Assembly (NCBI GenBank): GCA_002730875.1
Contig: PCBI01000006.1
Coordinates: 190,044-254,043 of the forward strand
DNA: 64,000 nt
Direction: 5' to 3'
Source of the DNA: Spirochaetaceae bacterium
GTDB lineage: Bacteria > Spirochaetota > Leptospiria > Leptospirales > Leptonemataceae
How positions within the stretch are numbered: position 1 is the first letter of the stretch; every line of letters begins with the position of its first letter. A program made the position numbers and the translations under genes. This document shows, one piece after another, positions 46,806 through 55,949 of the stretch. Under the pieces are notes generated by a model. That model did no database searches. It worked only from the letters and a program-made list of their open reading frames with translations, and was not told the origin of the DNA.

Positions 46806-47810
46806 ATGCCACAGTCCGAACGAATGTCCAAGTCTGAACGACTGGGATGCCTGTACCTAACATTCCTGAAGCGGCCGGGCGGCTTGAGCTTTGAAGAAAT
46901 TCGAACCCTGATGCCACTGGCCTACACCGGGGAGCCGGAGTCCGCGCGGAGAAAATTCGAAAGAGACAAGGACGATCTGCGAAAGCTGGGACTGCAGCTG
47001 AGGCACTATTCCCCGGGCGAGGCGTTACCCCATCGGGTAGGCATGGCCGATAGCCATGTCTACATTCCCGAGGACGTTCCGGACCATCTAAACAAGATTG
47101 AGCTTAATCCGTCGGAGCGCGAAGCGCTGGCCGCATTGCTACTACGGGCTCTGGAACGGGAATCCAACGAAGATAAGCGCGAAGCGCTCACTTCTATCTA
47201 CATCAAGCTTTTCTACAACAATCTCCCCGGCGATTTGCCCCCGGTCATCCCCACCGGATCAGCAGGTTCATCCGAAGAACCCCGGTTACTGCACACTGTG
47301 CAGGAAGCCCTGATGAAACATCGTGTGCTGAAGGCCATCTATGAGCCTGCATCCGGCAGAGCCGAAAAGCAGACCCTGGAAGGACGAGGCCTGATCTACT
47401 ATCGAGGACGTTGGTGCCTTGTAGCTCACTCCCGAGAAAAAAAGGACAATCGATTCTATTATCTGGAACGATTCCGGGACCTGGAAATGCTGGAACAGAA
47501 TTACAGACCGGATAAGGGCTTCAATCTGAAATCCATGTCCCTGCATCCTCTTGGTATTAGCATTCATGAAAGCCGCTCCATTGCGCTGGAGATTGCAAGC
47601 GATTACAATTCGATGTTTAGCAATTTTCTTTCTGGATTGCAGGAAGACAGGGTTCAGAAGGTCGGTCAGGAGTTCAGAATTCAAACTACGAACGAACGGG
47701 CTCTGTTTCGCTGGATACTCCAACGTCCGGAATCGCTTATCAAGCTAGATAAGCTATCGGCGGCCCGAATGAACGAATTTCTGACAGAGATCCAGGAGCT
47801 GTACAACTGA
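46806..47810 (+). CDS. WYL-domain transcriptional regulator (PafB/PafC-like), first of pair
   Basis: The start at 46806 has a GGA at a usable distance; 46800 is also possible and the frame extends further up without support. It has an N-terminal DNA-binding region (RMSKSERLGCLYLTFLKRPG onward) and a WYL domain with the characteristic RGLIYYRGRWCLVAHSREKK. The product of about 334 residues is normal. WYL regulators often sense DNA damage or nucleic acids. The next gene, one base after its stop, encodes a second WYL protein, and the two may form a heteromer as PafBC does. Confidence 0.85.
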   Translation: MPQSERMSKSERLGCLYLTFLKRPGGLSFEEIRTLMPLAYTGEPESARRKFERDKDDLRKLGLQLRHYSPGEALPHRVGMADSHVYIPEDVPDHLNKIELNPSEREALAALLLRALERESNEDKREALTSIYIKLFYNNLPGDLPPVIPTGSAGSSEEPRLLHTVQEALMKHRVLKAIYEPASGRAEKQTLEGRGLIYYRGRWCLVAHSREKKDNRFYYLERFRDLEMLEQNYRPDKGFNLKSMSLHPLGISIHESRSIALEIASDYNSMFSNFLSGLQEDRVQKVGQEFRIQTTNERALFRWILQRPESLIKLDKLSAARMNEFLTEIQELYN

Positions 47811-47811
47811 T

Positions 47812-48783
47812 ATGCCTACTCCCGACAAGCTAAAGCGACTGATCTCATTAATTCCGGTAATCCATGCAAACCCGGGTATCAAAATAGACCGACTGATGTC
47901 GCTCAGCGGATATAAAGACCGCAAGAAATTCACTACGGACCTGGATCAACTGATCATGCTCGGGGTACCGCCCTTTTCCCCGGGCGACTACGTTGATATT
48001 TCCATCGAAGACGATGAAGTGACCCTATTCTTCCCCCAGGGACTGGATCGTCCGCTTGCCCTCTCGCCGGAGGAATGGTCCGAATTGGCGGAAGCCATCC
48101 AGAAGGACCTTTCTTTTCGCACTGAAAAGGGACTGAATCAAGAAGAGCTTACCGGTCTTCTGGAAAGAATTGGCAACAACCAGATATTGTTCGAAAAACC
48201 TCCTACGGCCGACGAAAGCCGAAGAATCGTCGAGCAGGCCTTGCAGGAAAGAAAAAGAGTGAGCTTTCAGTATCCCGGTCGTTCGCCGACAACGATAGAG
48301 CAGCCTACGATGGAGAAGCGGGAGGTGGATCCGTGGGCCGTTGTTACCCATGTGGGATTAATATATCTCGTGGGCTGGGATCATGGCCGAAAGGCCTCAA
48401 GACATTTCAGGCTGGACCGGGCCGGAAATATTCAGCTAGAACCCACCACGCGGGAAATGGAACCTCCTGCGGATCTGGCGCAAATTATTGAAAATTCCTA
48501 CATCAAGAATCCTCTTGAATCCAGCGAAGAAGCCTCCATCTCTTATCGCGCTTCGGTGCAAAAGAACCTGGAAAGAATACTCTCTTTGCACTCGATCTCC
48601 GACGATTCGGAACGCACGGGCTGGAAACAAGCCCGTTGCTCCGTTCGGGACAAAGCCTGGTTTCGGGAAGTTGTGCGCTCTTTTGGCGAAACCATGGAGG
48701 TTCGGGAGCCCGGGGAATTAAGGGATGAACTCCTGGAGGAAGTGGAAAACCTGAAATCCCGCCTGAAAGCATTCCAGCATTAA
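47812..48783 (+). CDS. WYL-domain transcriptional regulator, second of pair
   Basis: The 323-residue protein has an N-terminal segment (LKRLISLIPVIHANPGIKID, then LMSLSGYKDRKKFTTDLDQL) typical of the HTH part of WYL regulators. The central WYL domain reads VDPWAVVTHVGLIYLVGWDH. The tandem arrangement suggests co-expression with the upstream regulator; PafBC pairs activate DNA-repair genes in Actinobacteria. xerC follows 68 bp downstream. Confidence 0.85.
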   Translation: MPTPDKLKRLISLIPVIHANPGIKIDRLMSLSGYKDRKKFTTDLDQLIMLGVPPFSPGDYVDISIEDDEVTLFFPQGLDRPLALSPEEWSELAEAIQKDLSFRTEKGLNQEELTGLLERIGNNQILFEKPPTADESRRIVEQALQERKRVSFQYPGRSPTTIEQPTMEKREVDPWAVVTHVGLIYLVGWDHGRKASRHFRLDRAGNIQLEPTTREMEPPADLAQIIENSYIKNPLESSEEASISYRASVQKNLERILSLHSISDDSERTGWKQARCSVRDKAWFREVVRSFGETMEVREPGELRDELLEEVENLKSRLKAFQH

Positions 48784-48851
48784 ACCTCCGGATTGAATAC
48801 TCTGGCCAGCCAGTACTCACCTACTCGGCCAGGACTGCCGAAAATGTTAGA

Positions 48852-49841
48852 GTGACGGTAGCCGATCAGTATCAGGATTATTTACAGAACTTTCGAACAA
48901 ACCTGGAAGTGGAGCGAGATCTATCTCCCCACAGCGTTCGAGCCTATCTGTCCGACCTCGAAGAGTTCCTGCTCTTTCTACAATCCGAAGATCTCCAACC
49001 CGAGGAGTGTGATACTAGAATTCTTCGCTCCTATTTCACGGCCAGAACCGGCGTTGACTTTTCCAGAAAACCTCTGCGACACGATCCCACTGCCGTAACG
49101 GGAAAATCCAGCCGACGAAAGCTCTCGGCTCGCAGTCAGGCGCGAAAGCTATCGACCTTACGATTGTTCTTTCGCCAGCTCGTAAAGCAAGGAAAGATGA
49201 CTGACAACCCGGCCCGGGATTTGCCCGCTCCCAGATTCTATCGGGCCCTCCCCGGGGTCTTGAAACCAGGGGAATTGGAAGAGGTATTGGAAGCGCCTAC
49301 CGAAGAGTCGGCCAACCGTCGTCTGCGCAAGGATGTTGGAGAGGCCATCCAGAGTCGCGATCGAGCTATATTCGAAACCCTTTATTCCACCGGAATGCGA
49401 ATCTCCGAACTCCTATCTCTCAAGCTGGATGACATCGAGAATCTGCCGGATCGAATCAAAATAACAGGTAAAGGCAGCAAGCAGCGCATCGTATTCATTG
49501 GACAGGAAGCCAGGGTGGCCCTGGGCAAATACATGAAGCTTCGATCCAGGCTTCGTCCGGAAAACGGGGCCCTGTTCTGCAACGCTCGGGGCGGTCCCCT
49601 GACCGATCGCGGGGTTCGGGACCGAATGCAAAAATACGCCAGACAACTGGGCCTGAGTAAATTGCATCCGCACAAACTGCGTCATTCATTTGCCACGGAT
49701 TTACTCAACGAAGGGGCCGACATTCGCGCAGTGCAGGAAATGCTGGGACATAGCAGTCTTTCCACTACGCAGGTCTATACATCGGTAAGCAAGGATCGAC
49801 TCCGGGATATCTACCGAAACTGTCATCCCCGGGGCCATTGA
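48852..49841 (+). CDS. xerC: XerC/XerD-type tyrosine recombinase
   Basis: The start is GTG at 48852. The 329-residue protein has an SAM-like N-terminal domain and a catalytic domain with R183 (TGMRISELLSL), K207 (ITGKGSK), HPHKLRHSF with H274 and R277, H300 (MLGHSSL) and Y309 (TQVYTS). These are the complete catalytic set of XerC/D recombinases, which resolve chromosome dimers at dif. A basic insertion at 70-100 (SRKPLRHDPTAVTGKSSRRK) is unusual. Which of XerC or XerD it is cannot be fixed from one sequence. Confidence 0.9.
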   Translation: MTVADQYQDYLQNFRTNLEVERDLSPHSVRAYLSDLEEFLLFLQSEDLQPEECDTRILRSYFTARTGVDFSRKPLRHDPTAVTGKSSRRKLSARSQARKLSTLRLFFRQLVKQGKMTDNPARDLPAPRFYRALPGVLKPGELEEVLEAPTEESANRRLRKDVGEAIQSRDRAIFETLYSTGMRISELLSLKLDDIENLPDRIKITGKGSKQRIVFIGQEARVALGKYMKLRSRLRPENGALFCNARGGPLTDRGVRDRMQKYARQLGLSKLHPHKLRHSFATDLLNEGADIRAVQEMLGHSSLSTTQVYTSVSKDRLRDIYRNCHPRGH

Positions 49842-50047
49842 GCGCCCATCCCGGGCCCCCTTCTCTTAATCGCTGGCAGCCCCCCGAACGGCGCCGTTAG
49901 AGAAATGAAATAAGATGCAGGATCAGCAGTAACCCCGACGGCCCGGCGGGGAATTGGGTTTAAGGACTGGAGAAACCGGAGCCAGGGTTCCAATTCTGCT
50001 TGTTTTCCTGTTACCTGCCAGAACTCTGGCCTTTTGGAGGGTCCGAA

Positions 50048-50206
50048 ATGTCGGAAGAGGAACAGAAGAAGAATAAGAAAGTCAATCGCATGTCTCTGCA
50101 AGAGATCAACGATGCTCTGAAGAAAACTGAAGAGCATATGAAAGGCAACACCAGCCAGTACGCCCGAGCCCTTCTGGCTCGCAAAGCAGAACTGGAAGCC
50201 AAGTAA
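50048..50206 (+). CDS. Small conserved-looking protein (52 aa)
   Basis: A strong GGAGGG lies seven bases before the ATG at 50048. The product is highly charged and helical (SEEEQKKNKKVNRMSLQEIN, then ALKKTEEHMKGN) and ends in ARKAELEAK. It is short, so it may be a structural or RNA-binding helper. I do not recognise the family. Confidence 0.65.
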   Translation: MSEEEQKKNKKVNRMSLQEINDALKKTEEHMKGNTSQYARALLARKAELEAK

Positions 50207-50489
50207 GGTCGATGCCGATTCAGGCATTGACCGCCTCGCATTTTTATCCCATCAAAGAAGCGGCGATTTGCCGCCTTGCGTAGCCGCGTAGCGCCGATAG
50301 TAGCGGTGCCGGCGGGGCGCCCCCCGAATAATACTACCACCAGCCATAGCCACAGCTAAGCGCTCCAGCCTTTCGCGCACTGGTAGAAGTAACCTGCAAA
50401 GCCACAGATATCTCAATGACCTGCCGCGGGCACGGTCTATTCATTCAATAAATTCTTGATTGAGTCGATGAGCCAAACCCGCACGGGGG

Positions 50490-50831
50490 CTACACGAGAA
50501 CATCAAAAAGCCGGCCCGGTTCGGGCATGGTATCCTCGGTTCGCGGTAGGGGCGCAGTCATGTAGAGGAGCATTTTAATATCCTTTTCGCTCAGGACCTG
50601 CTTCATCCGTTCTTCAAGGGTGGCTTTCGTATGATGCAGCAAGAACTCGGGATCCTTTTTGACCTCTTTTTGCTGTTCTTCGCGGATTTCCTGCGATCTC
50701 TCCAGTCCTGTTTCACCGGGACGGCGCATGGGCATCAGATCCGGTTGCTGAGAACGCTCTTGCGCCTCCGCCGGTCTGGAATGAGCATTGAGCCCGGGTA
50801 TCTGTGTTGTGTTCCCTATTGAGCCAACCAT
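50490..50831 (-). CDS. Hypothetical protein
   Basis: The 113-residue frame starts MVGSIGNTTQIPGLNAHSRP and is rich in Gln, Glu and Arg, with a final LSEKDIKMLLYMTAPLPRTE. It has no signal peptide. The composition is unusual and the frame is not certain. It has no close neighbour on the same strand except the TPR protein 250 bp upstream. Confidence 0.5.
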   Translation of the reverse strand: MVGSIGNTTQIPGLNAHSRPAEAQERSQQPDLMPMRRPGETGLERSQEIREEQQKEVKKDPEFLLHHTKATLEERMKQVLSEKDIKMLLYMTAPLPRTEDTMPEPGRLFDVLV

Positions 50832-51085
50832 AGCAGGCCTCCTCTATTCCGTTCGGACATGCGAGGAAAAACTTAACGGGACGGGACGGCAATGAGTGCC
50901 TTTTTTCGGACGTCTCCAGGCCGTCCGCAATCCCCATCTTTCCCATTAAATGGTGTTCCCCAGAAAAAGTCAAGTCTCAGATTGCATGGGTTTCCCAGTG
51001 GGGTTGGAATCAATGTGGATTTGTCAGAGGATCGGCTTTCGGGCTTTCGGGCTTTCAGACTACCAGGTCATCAGGGTTCAGGCTT
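50832..51085. other. Intergenic region with short repeats
   Basis: About 250 bp with a short tandem stretch of GGGCTTTC (about 51032-51057). No gene is seen. Confidence 0.45.
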
Positions 51086-52384
51086 TCAGCGACCGGTTAG
51101 ATCCAGAAGCTGGAAATGCATATTGGCGCCTTGATCGTCCGAGGAAAGAATGCGCCCGTACACGGTAATCTCCTGGCCGGTCTCCAGTTCCTTCAGCGTA
51201 TTCTGAAGTTCCTTGCTCTGTCCGCTGTAACGAAGCAACAGCGAATCCTTTCGGTCCGGAAGACGCACCCTTAGATCGGTGCCGGTGCCGGAGGGTAGCG
51301 CCTTTTCCACCGCCACATCCCATAGAAAGACCGCATCCCGGTAACTGAATGGATCGCTTTCCACCTCGGCCAGAGTCACCGAATCCTGAAAATCCTGCAT
51401 TCTGGGTAGCGGTATGGATTGCCGCAGGGTTCGAGCTCTTTCCTTGAATACAAAGTCGATGTTCGAGCGTTCCAGCCTTCCCAGGATCTTTCGTGCCTGA
51501 TTGATGCGTCCCTCTTCTACGGCCAGCCGGGCCTTTTCGTAGTCTTCCACGGCTTTGTCTTTGGAGTCATAGAAGAAACGGAATTCTCCGGCCTGCTCGG
51601 GAAGTACAGTGCTGTGGCCGGGAGGCCGGGGAAGATCCGAATCCATCAGTGGATCCTGTCCAGCCTTTTGATATCCGTACCAGCCGGTAACAGCCGCAAC
51701 AAGCAGAGAAGCGGCAACTCCCGCTATCCATAGAATTCGCTTTCGCATGCCTCCATATGAATCGCCGGCCGAATCTTCAGGGTCGCTAAAGTTCCGTTGT
51801 TTCATGCCAATGGGAGAAAGGCGAGATTTCGCATTCTCCAGCAGCGAGTCGTCATGGTAATCGGCGCCGGCGTCGCCATAGTATGGGTCCTCATCGCTCT
51901 CGTAATAGGCGTCGGAATTCTGGTTGTGAGCCCGCTTCTTCTTTTTCTTCTCCGGCGCAATACCCGGGAAGAAATCCAGAATGCCCGCTCTCTTGCGACT
52001 GTATTCGGCAAAGTCTTCCGGCTTTTCCTTTAAATGCTCGATGAGACCATCGCACCGAGTATCGGAAGGGTCCAACTCCAGAATGGAAGTTAGTGTTACC
52101 AGGGCTTCTTCGGGCTTTCGGGACTGCAACTCAAGGTAGGCCTGAATGTATCGACTGCTTACCGAATCCCCGGTTGTTTCCAGCAACTCTTGATAGTAGC
52201 GACGGGCCTGCTGAATGTGTCCCAGACCAAAAAGCGATATGCAGGCAAAGTACAGCGACCAGGCCTTCTTCTGCGGATTCTGATCACGCTTCGCACTCTC
52301 CAGCTCTTTTCGAATCTCGCGAAACGCCTCGCCGTAATCAGCCTCGCGAATTAAGTGACGAACCTTCTCTCTATAGGCTTCCAT
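51086..52384 (-). CDS. TPR protein with one membrane segment
   Basis: The first 110 residues look like TPR pairs (SLYFACISLFGLGHIQQARR, ALVTLTSILELDPSD). A charged linker with Asp/Tyr-rich stretch (DAYYESDEDPYYGDAGADYH) follows, then one membrane segment at 217-236 (RILWIAGVAASLLVAAVTGW). The C-terminal 200 residues outside contain a coiled stretch (DYEKARLAVEEGRINQARKI) and a beta-rich end (ELETGQEITVYGRIL) that may be an OB-like fold. Function unknown. It is downstream of aroQ on the same strand with only 22 bp between. Confidence 0.7.
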   Translation of the reverse strand: MEAYREKVRHLIREADYGEAFREIRKELESAKRDQNPQKKAWSLYFACISLFGLGHIQQARRYYQELLETTGDSVSSRYIQAYLELQSRKPEEALVTLTSILELDPSDTRCDGLIEHLKEKPEDFAEYSRKRAGILDFFPGIAPEKKKKKRAHNQNSDAYYESDEDPYYGDAGADYHDDSLLENAKSRLSPIGMKQRNFSDPEDSAGDSYGGMRKRILWIAGVAASLLVAAVTGWYGYQKAGQDPLMDSDLPRPPGHSTVLPEQAGEFRFFYDSKDKAVEDYEKARLAVEEGRINQARKILGRLERSNIDFVFKERARTLRQSIPLPRMQDFQDSVTLAEVESDPFSYRDAVFLWDVAVEKALPSGTGTDLRVRLPDRKDSLLLRYSGQSKELQNTLKELETGQEITVYGRILSSDDQGANMHFQLLDLTGR

Positions 52385-52405
52385 TCAGAGTATGCTTTCT
52401 CCCGA

Positions 52406-52915
52406 TCAGGCCAGCGGATCTTCCCCGTCAAAAACGCCGGCTCGAACCAGCTGGGAAACAAGGGCTTCCACTGCAACACGATACCCTCCGGTCCCGAGAC
52501 CCACAATTACTCCGGATGCAATGTCACTGAGGTAGGAGTTATGACGAAAAGATTCCCTGGCATAGACGTTGGATACATGAACCTCGATGAAAGGCAGATT
52601 AACGCCGAGCAAAGCGTCTCGAATGGCCACCGATGTATGAGTAAAGGCCCCGGCATTGATGATAAAACCGGCCACCGGCTCCAGTCGAGCCTGCTGGATT
52701 CGATCGACAATTCTTCCTTCATGGTTGGATTGAAAATAGTCCAGACGCACACCCAGTTTTTTGCTATGATCTTCCAGTTTTAGGTGCAATGAATCCAAAG
52801 TGTCGGTGCCGTAGATTTCGGTCTCTCTTTCGCCGAGTAGATTAAGATTGGGCCCCTGCAATACCAGAATCGTATTCTTTCCTTCCTCTGAATTTCTTGC
52901 AGTAAGCTTTTCCAT
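52406..52915 (-). CDS. aroQ: 3-dehydroquinate dehydratase, type II
   Basis: AroQ converts 3-dehydroquinate to 3-dehydroshikimate in the shikimate pathway. The 169 residues have the family motif [16 protein letters not shown] (21-36), [16 protein letters not shown] (87-102) and [18 protein letters not shown] (111-128) with the catalytic His113. The first 15 residues are extra. aroB is encoded upstream, about 270 bp away on the same strand. Confidence 0.95.
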   Translation of the reverse strand: MEKLTARNSEEGKNTILVLQGPNLNLLGERETEIYGTDTLDSLHLKLEDHSKKLGVRLDYFQSNHEGRIVDRIQQARLEPVAGFIINAGAFTHTSVAIRDALLGVNLPFIEVHVSNVYARESFRHNSYLSDIASGVIVGLGTGGYRVAVEALVSQLVRAGVFDGEDPLA

Positions 52916-53182
52916 ACCTGCAGATAAGAGGCATTGCCTCTGTAGATCAAGCGAGAATCGGGGGTGTATTACGCTTTCCGTCGCCTGAGAATCTTACCCG
53001 GGTACTTCCGAAGTAGCGCTGCCAGAATCGATTCATTTCAGAAACGAAAGCAAGACCGGGACTTCGCCGATTGATCCATTTAGTGAACCAGAAGGGCCGG
53101 TGGGTCGCCGTCACCGAATTACTCCCGAGTTGATCCTGACTTACTATCGGTTTGCTACCAGACCTGCAAGCAGGCATCAGCT

Positions 53183-54331
53183 CTACCCGAAGCTGGCCTG
53201 CTGCTCGCTCCAGGCATTAGAGAATTCCTGGAAGCTCACCGGCACCGAAAGATCAAGGCCCTCGGGTCCGAAAAGTACAAATCGTATTTCGCCATCCACG
53301 TTCTTTTTGTCGAACTTCATATGCTCCCACAATGTGACAGCCTGCAGACCGGCTGTGTCCATGGGCAGCTTTAGCGATTTCATCATTTCCAGATTGCTTT
53401 CGACTATGCCGGTATCGTAGCCTCGATTCCTGGAAAGTATGAGTGCCGTGACCAGACCTCTGCTCACTGCCTGGCCATGGGAGAAGCGACTGTATTCGGT
53501 GACAGACTCAATTCCGTGGGCGGTGGTATGGCCCAGGTTCAAACAGGCCCGCAGGCCGGACTCCTTTTCGTCGCGAGCCACTACATAAGCCTTTACCGCC
53601 ATGGATTCAACGATCCTCGCGGCCAGGGTTTCCGGCTCTCGTATGATGGCGGCGGATTCATGGAGCTTATGCCGCAGATCTCCAGAACTTTCCAGCATGG
53701 CATGCTTGGCCATTTCGGCCAGGCCACAGGACCATTCCGGGTCGGGCAGGGTTTCCAGGGTAGACAGGTTGCACCAGACCAGGCGCGGATGATAAAAAGC
53801 GCCCACCATGTTCTTCCCCTTTCCGGTATTCACCGCCACTTTGCCGCCCACCGACGAATCCACCATGGCAAGTACGGTGGTAGGTACCTGAACAAAGGGA
53901 ATGCCGCGCAGTATCGTAGCCGCCACAAAGCCGGCGAAGTCCCCCACTACCCCGCCGCCCAGAGCAATGAGCAGACTCTTTCGATCTACTCCGTTTTCGA
54001 TCATGTAGTTGTACACCGGTCCCAGCTTGTCCAGATGCTTTCCCGTTTCGCCGCCATCAAGTTCCCGAACGTGTACTTTGAACTCCCCTTCCAGAATCTC
54101 CTGGAGCTGCTTTCCATAGCTCGATAAAGTCTTTTCGGTGAGCAAGAAGATTCGGGAGGGCTTCATGGCCTGAATTCGTTCGCGGAGGCTGGCGCCTTTC
54201 TGAAGGGGACTCTGGAAATCCCGGGATAGGATAATGGAATAGTCGCTCGAAACGGCGGTTTCGCTGCCAGGCTGTAAGTGAATTCGGTCCGATTCGAAGC
54301 TTTCGGTGGAGATGGTGGGCGCAGCGCTCAT
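53183..54331 (-). CDS. aroB: 3-dehydroquinate synthase
   Basis: AroB turns DAHP into 3-dehydroquinate with NAD and a divalent metal. The start at 54331 (MSAAPTISTESFESDRIHLQ) is chosen because the upstream part of the open frame runs through a tandem repeat. The NAD/substrate signature GGGVVGDFAGFVAATILRGI with PTTVLAMVDSSVGGK, then GKNMVGAFYHP, is unmistakable. The metal site is in the C-terminal half (E..H, H in NLGHTTAHG). The 382-residue length is normal. The last codons end in QQASFG. Confidence 0.93.
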   Translation of the reverse strand: MSAAPTISTESFESDRIHLQPGSETAVSSDYSIILSRDFQSPLQKGASLRERIQAMKPSRIFLLTEKTLSSYGKQLQEILEGEFKVHVRELDGGETGKHLDKLGPVYNYMIENGVDRKSLLIALGGGVVGDFAGFVAATILRGIPFVQVPTTVLAMVDSSVGGKVAVNTGKGKNMVGAFYHPRLVWCNLSTLETLPDPEWSCGLAEMAKHAMLESSGDLRHKLHESAAIIREPETLAARIVESMAVKAYVVARDEKESGLRACLNLGHTTAHGIESVTEYSRFSHGQAVSRGLVTALILSRNRGYDTGIVESNLEMMKSLKLPMDTAGLQAVTLWEHMKFDKKNVDGEIRFVLFGPEGLDLSVPVSFQEFSNAWSEQQASFG

Positions 54332-54682
54332 AATCCCATATCCGGCTGCGCTATAGCCTATACAAGGAAAACTGCAGCGGAATTCTGAGTCCCGGCCGAT
54401 TTCAAAGGCCGGCCGAGCCGCCCCTCCGGGTATAGAGTTCGCTTGAGTCTTATTGTCAGGATAGACGGCGTTTCGGTCGCGTTTCGCCGCAGTAGATACA
54501 GCTTTTCCCCCGCCACATTGGTGACTGTTTCTGGCAATTGGTGACTGTTTCTGGCAATTGGTCACTGTTTCTGGCAATTGGTGACTGTTTCTGGCAATTG
54601 GTGACTGTTTCTGGCAATTGGTGACTGTTTCCGGCAATTGGAGTATTGCCGGGACGACCCTGCCCCGGTTTCAGCCTCTCGA
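54332..54682. other. Gap between aroB and rnc with tandem repeat
   Basis: About 350 bp upstream of aroB. It holds a six-copy 20-bp repeat and, between that and aroB, about 190 bp without gene or motif. The repeat is in frame with long open stretches on the minus strand, which is an effect of the repeat. Confidence 0.6.
54521..54640. repeat. 20-bp tandem repeat, six copies
   Basis: Six direct copies of GTGACTGTTTCTGGCAATTG run without gaps. Copy 3 has G-to-C at position 3 and copy 6 has T-to-C at position 11; the others are identical. The near-perfect match suggests recent expansion or ongoing slippage. The array lies 190 bp upstream of the aroB start and 43 bp downstream of the rnc stop. Confidence 0.95.
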
Positions 54683-55408
54683 TCAAGGATCTCGGAGCTT
54701 TTCGAGAGCCCGCTGGGCCGCCTGTTGCTCCGCTCTTTTTCGCGAGGTACCCTGGCCACGGGCGATTTCCAGCCCCTGCACCATTACCCGGCAGGTGAAC
54801 TCGCGTTTATGGTCGGGTCCGCCCTGGTTCACCAGCTCGTAAACGGGAATGGTATGACTTCTCTTCTGAATCATTTCCTGCAGGGCCGATTTGGGATCCA
54901 GGGCCTTGCCAGGTTTGCTCAAGGACTCAATCTTTTTCTGTAGAAGGTTGAGTACAAACTTTCGCGTGGTCGAAATACCCCGATCCAGATAGATTGCAGC
55001 AATCAAGGCTTCGAATCCATCCGCCAGATTGGAGGGCCGACGCGAACCGCCGCTGTTTCGCTCACCGCGGCTCATCCTCAGGATAGATCCCAGGCGAATG
55101 GCTCGGGCGGCGCCGGAAAGGGTCTTTTCCGATACGGCTGCGGATTTGATGCGGGCCAACATACCTTCCTGATAATCCGGATAGGTACGATAAAGAAATT
55201 CGTTTACGATGAAGCCGAGTACCGAGTCCCCGAGGTACTCCAGTCGTTGATTATCCTTTTGGGAACGTCCGGGTTCTTTTGCAAAAGAACTGTGGGTTAA
55301 TGCCTGATTGAGTAACTTCAGGTCCTTAAATCTAATTCCGTTTCGTTCGCAGAAGTCTTGAAGCTCTTTGATTCTGGCGGGCTCCATTGGCCCTGCAGAA
55401 CGACTCAT
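54683..55408 (-). CDS. rnc: Ribonuclease III
   Basis: RNase III cuts double-stranded RNA, including rRNA precursors. The catalytic motif is RLEYLGDSVL (E57, D61), with the second metal residues in ADGFEALIAAIY (D130, E133). The C-terminal double-stranded RNA binding domain (ALQEMIQKRSHTIPVYELVN then TSRKRAEQQAAQRALEKL) is complete. It is 241 residues long. The gene is near acpP and fabG, a common neighbourhood. Confidence 0.97.
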   Translation of the reverse strand: MSRSAGPMEPARIKELQDFCERNGIRFKDLKLLNQALTHSSFAKEPGRSQKDNQRLEYLGDSVLGFIVNEFLYRTYPDYQEGMLARIKSAAVSEKTLSGAARAIRLGSILRMSRGERNSGGSRRPSNLADGFEALIAAIYLDRGISTTRKFVLNLLQKKIESLSKPGKALDPKSALQEMIQKRSHTIPVYELVNQGGPDHKREFTCRVMVQGLEIARGQGTSRKRAEQQAAQRALEKLRDP

Positions 55409-55590
55409 TTGGATTCTCCGAAACGGTTGGGATGTGATCTATATGCGAAAAAGAGTGTGGATACCTATCCACGGAGAGGGAAAATAGTGAAGAAGGCCGG
55501 TTATCTTCTCAATTGTTCAACGCCCGAAGGGTCAATCGAGAATTGAGGCGGATAAACGGCCTCCTTCCAAATGTTTTCCAGAAATCTGGA

Positions 55591-55827
55591 TTAGCTCTGG
55601 TGCTCTTCGATGTATTTGATTACATCACCAACAGTCTGGATTTTTTCAGCGTCTTCATCAGAGATTTCAACACCGAATTCTTCCTCCAGAGCCATTACCA
55701 GCTCTACAGTATCCAGAGAGTCAGCGCCCAGGTCATCGATGAAGTGAGCCTCGGGAGTAACTTCGCTTTCATCTACTCCGAGCTGTTCTACGATGATACC
55801 TTTTACTTTTTCCAGCAAATCAGCCAT
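55591..55827 (-). CDS. acpP: Acyl carrier protein
   Basis: The start at 55827 with GGAG upstream gives a standard 78-residue ACP; the frame begins further up only by chance. S37 in [12 protein letters not shown] receives the phosphopantetheine arm. The acidic helical sequence and length are typical. It carries the growing chain for FabG and the other fatty acid enzymes. It lies about 120 bp after fabG on the same strand, with rnc downstream. Confidence 0.97.
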   Translation of the reverse strand: MADLLEKVKGIIVEQLGVDESEVTPEAHFIDDLGADSLDTVELVMALEEEFGVEISDEDAEKIQTVGDVIKYIEEHQS

Positions 55828-55949
55828 GATTTTGCTCCATTCTTTAAGATTCTTTAGATTCGCTATGCGAATCGGCACTCGCAACCTTCACCGAGGCCAT
55901 CTTCGACGCAAGTGGAAAAATGAAAAAATTTCCAGACCGGCAGTTTTTT

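Noticed and set aside
54332..54637. N-terminal extension of AroB through the 20-bp repeat
   Set aside because: The repeat translates into a periodic peptide only because 60 bp is a multiple of 3; the AroB fold begins after 54331.
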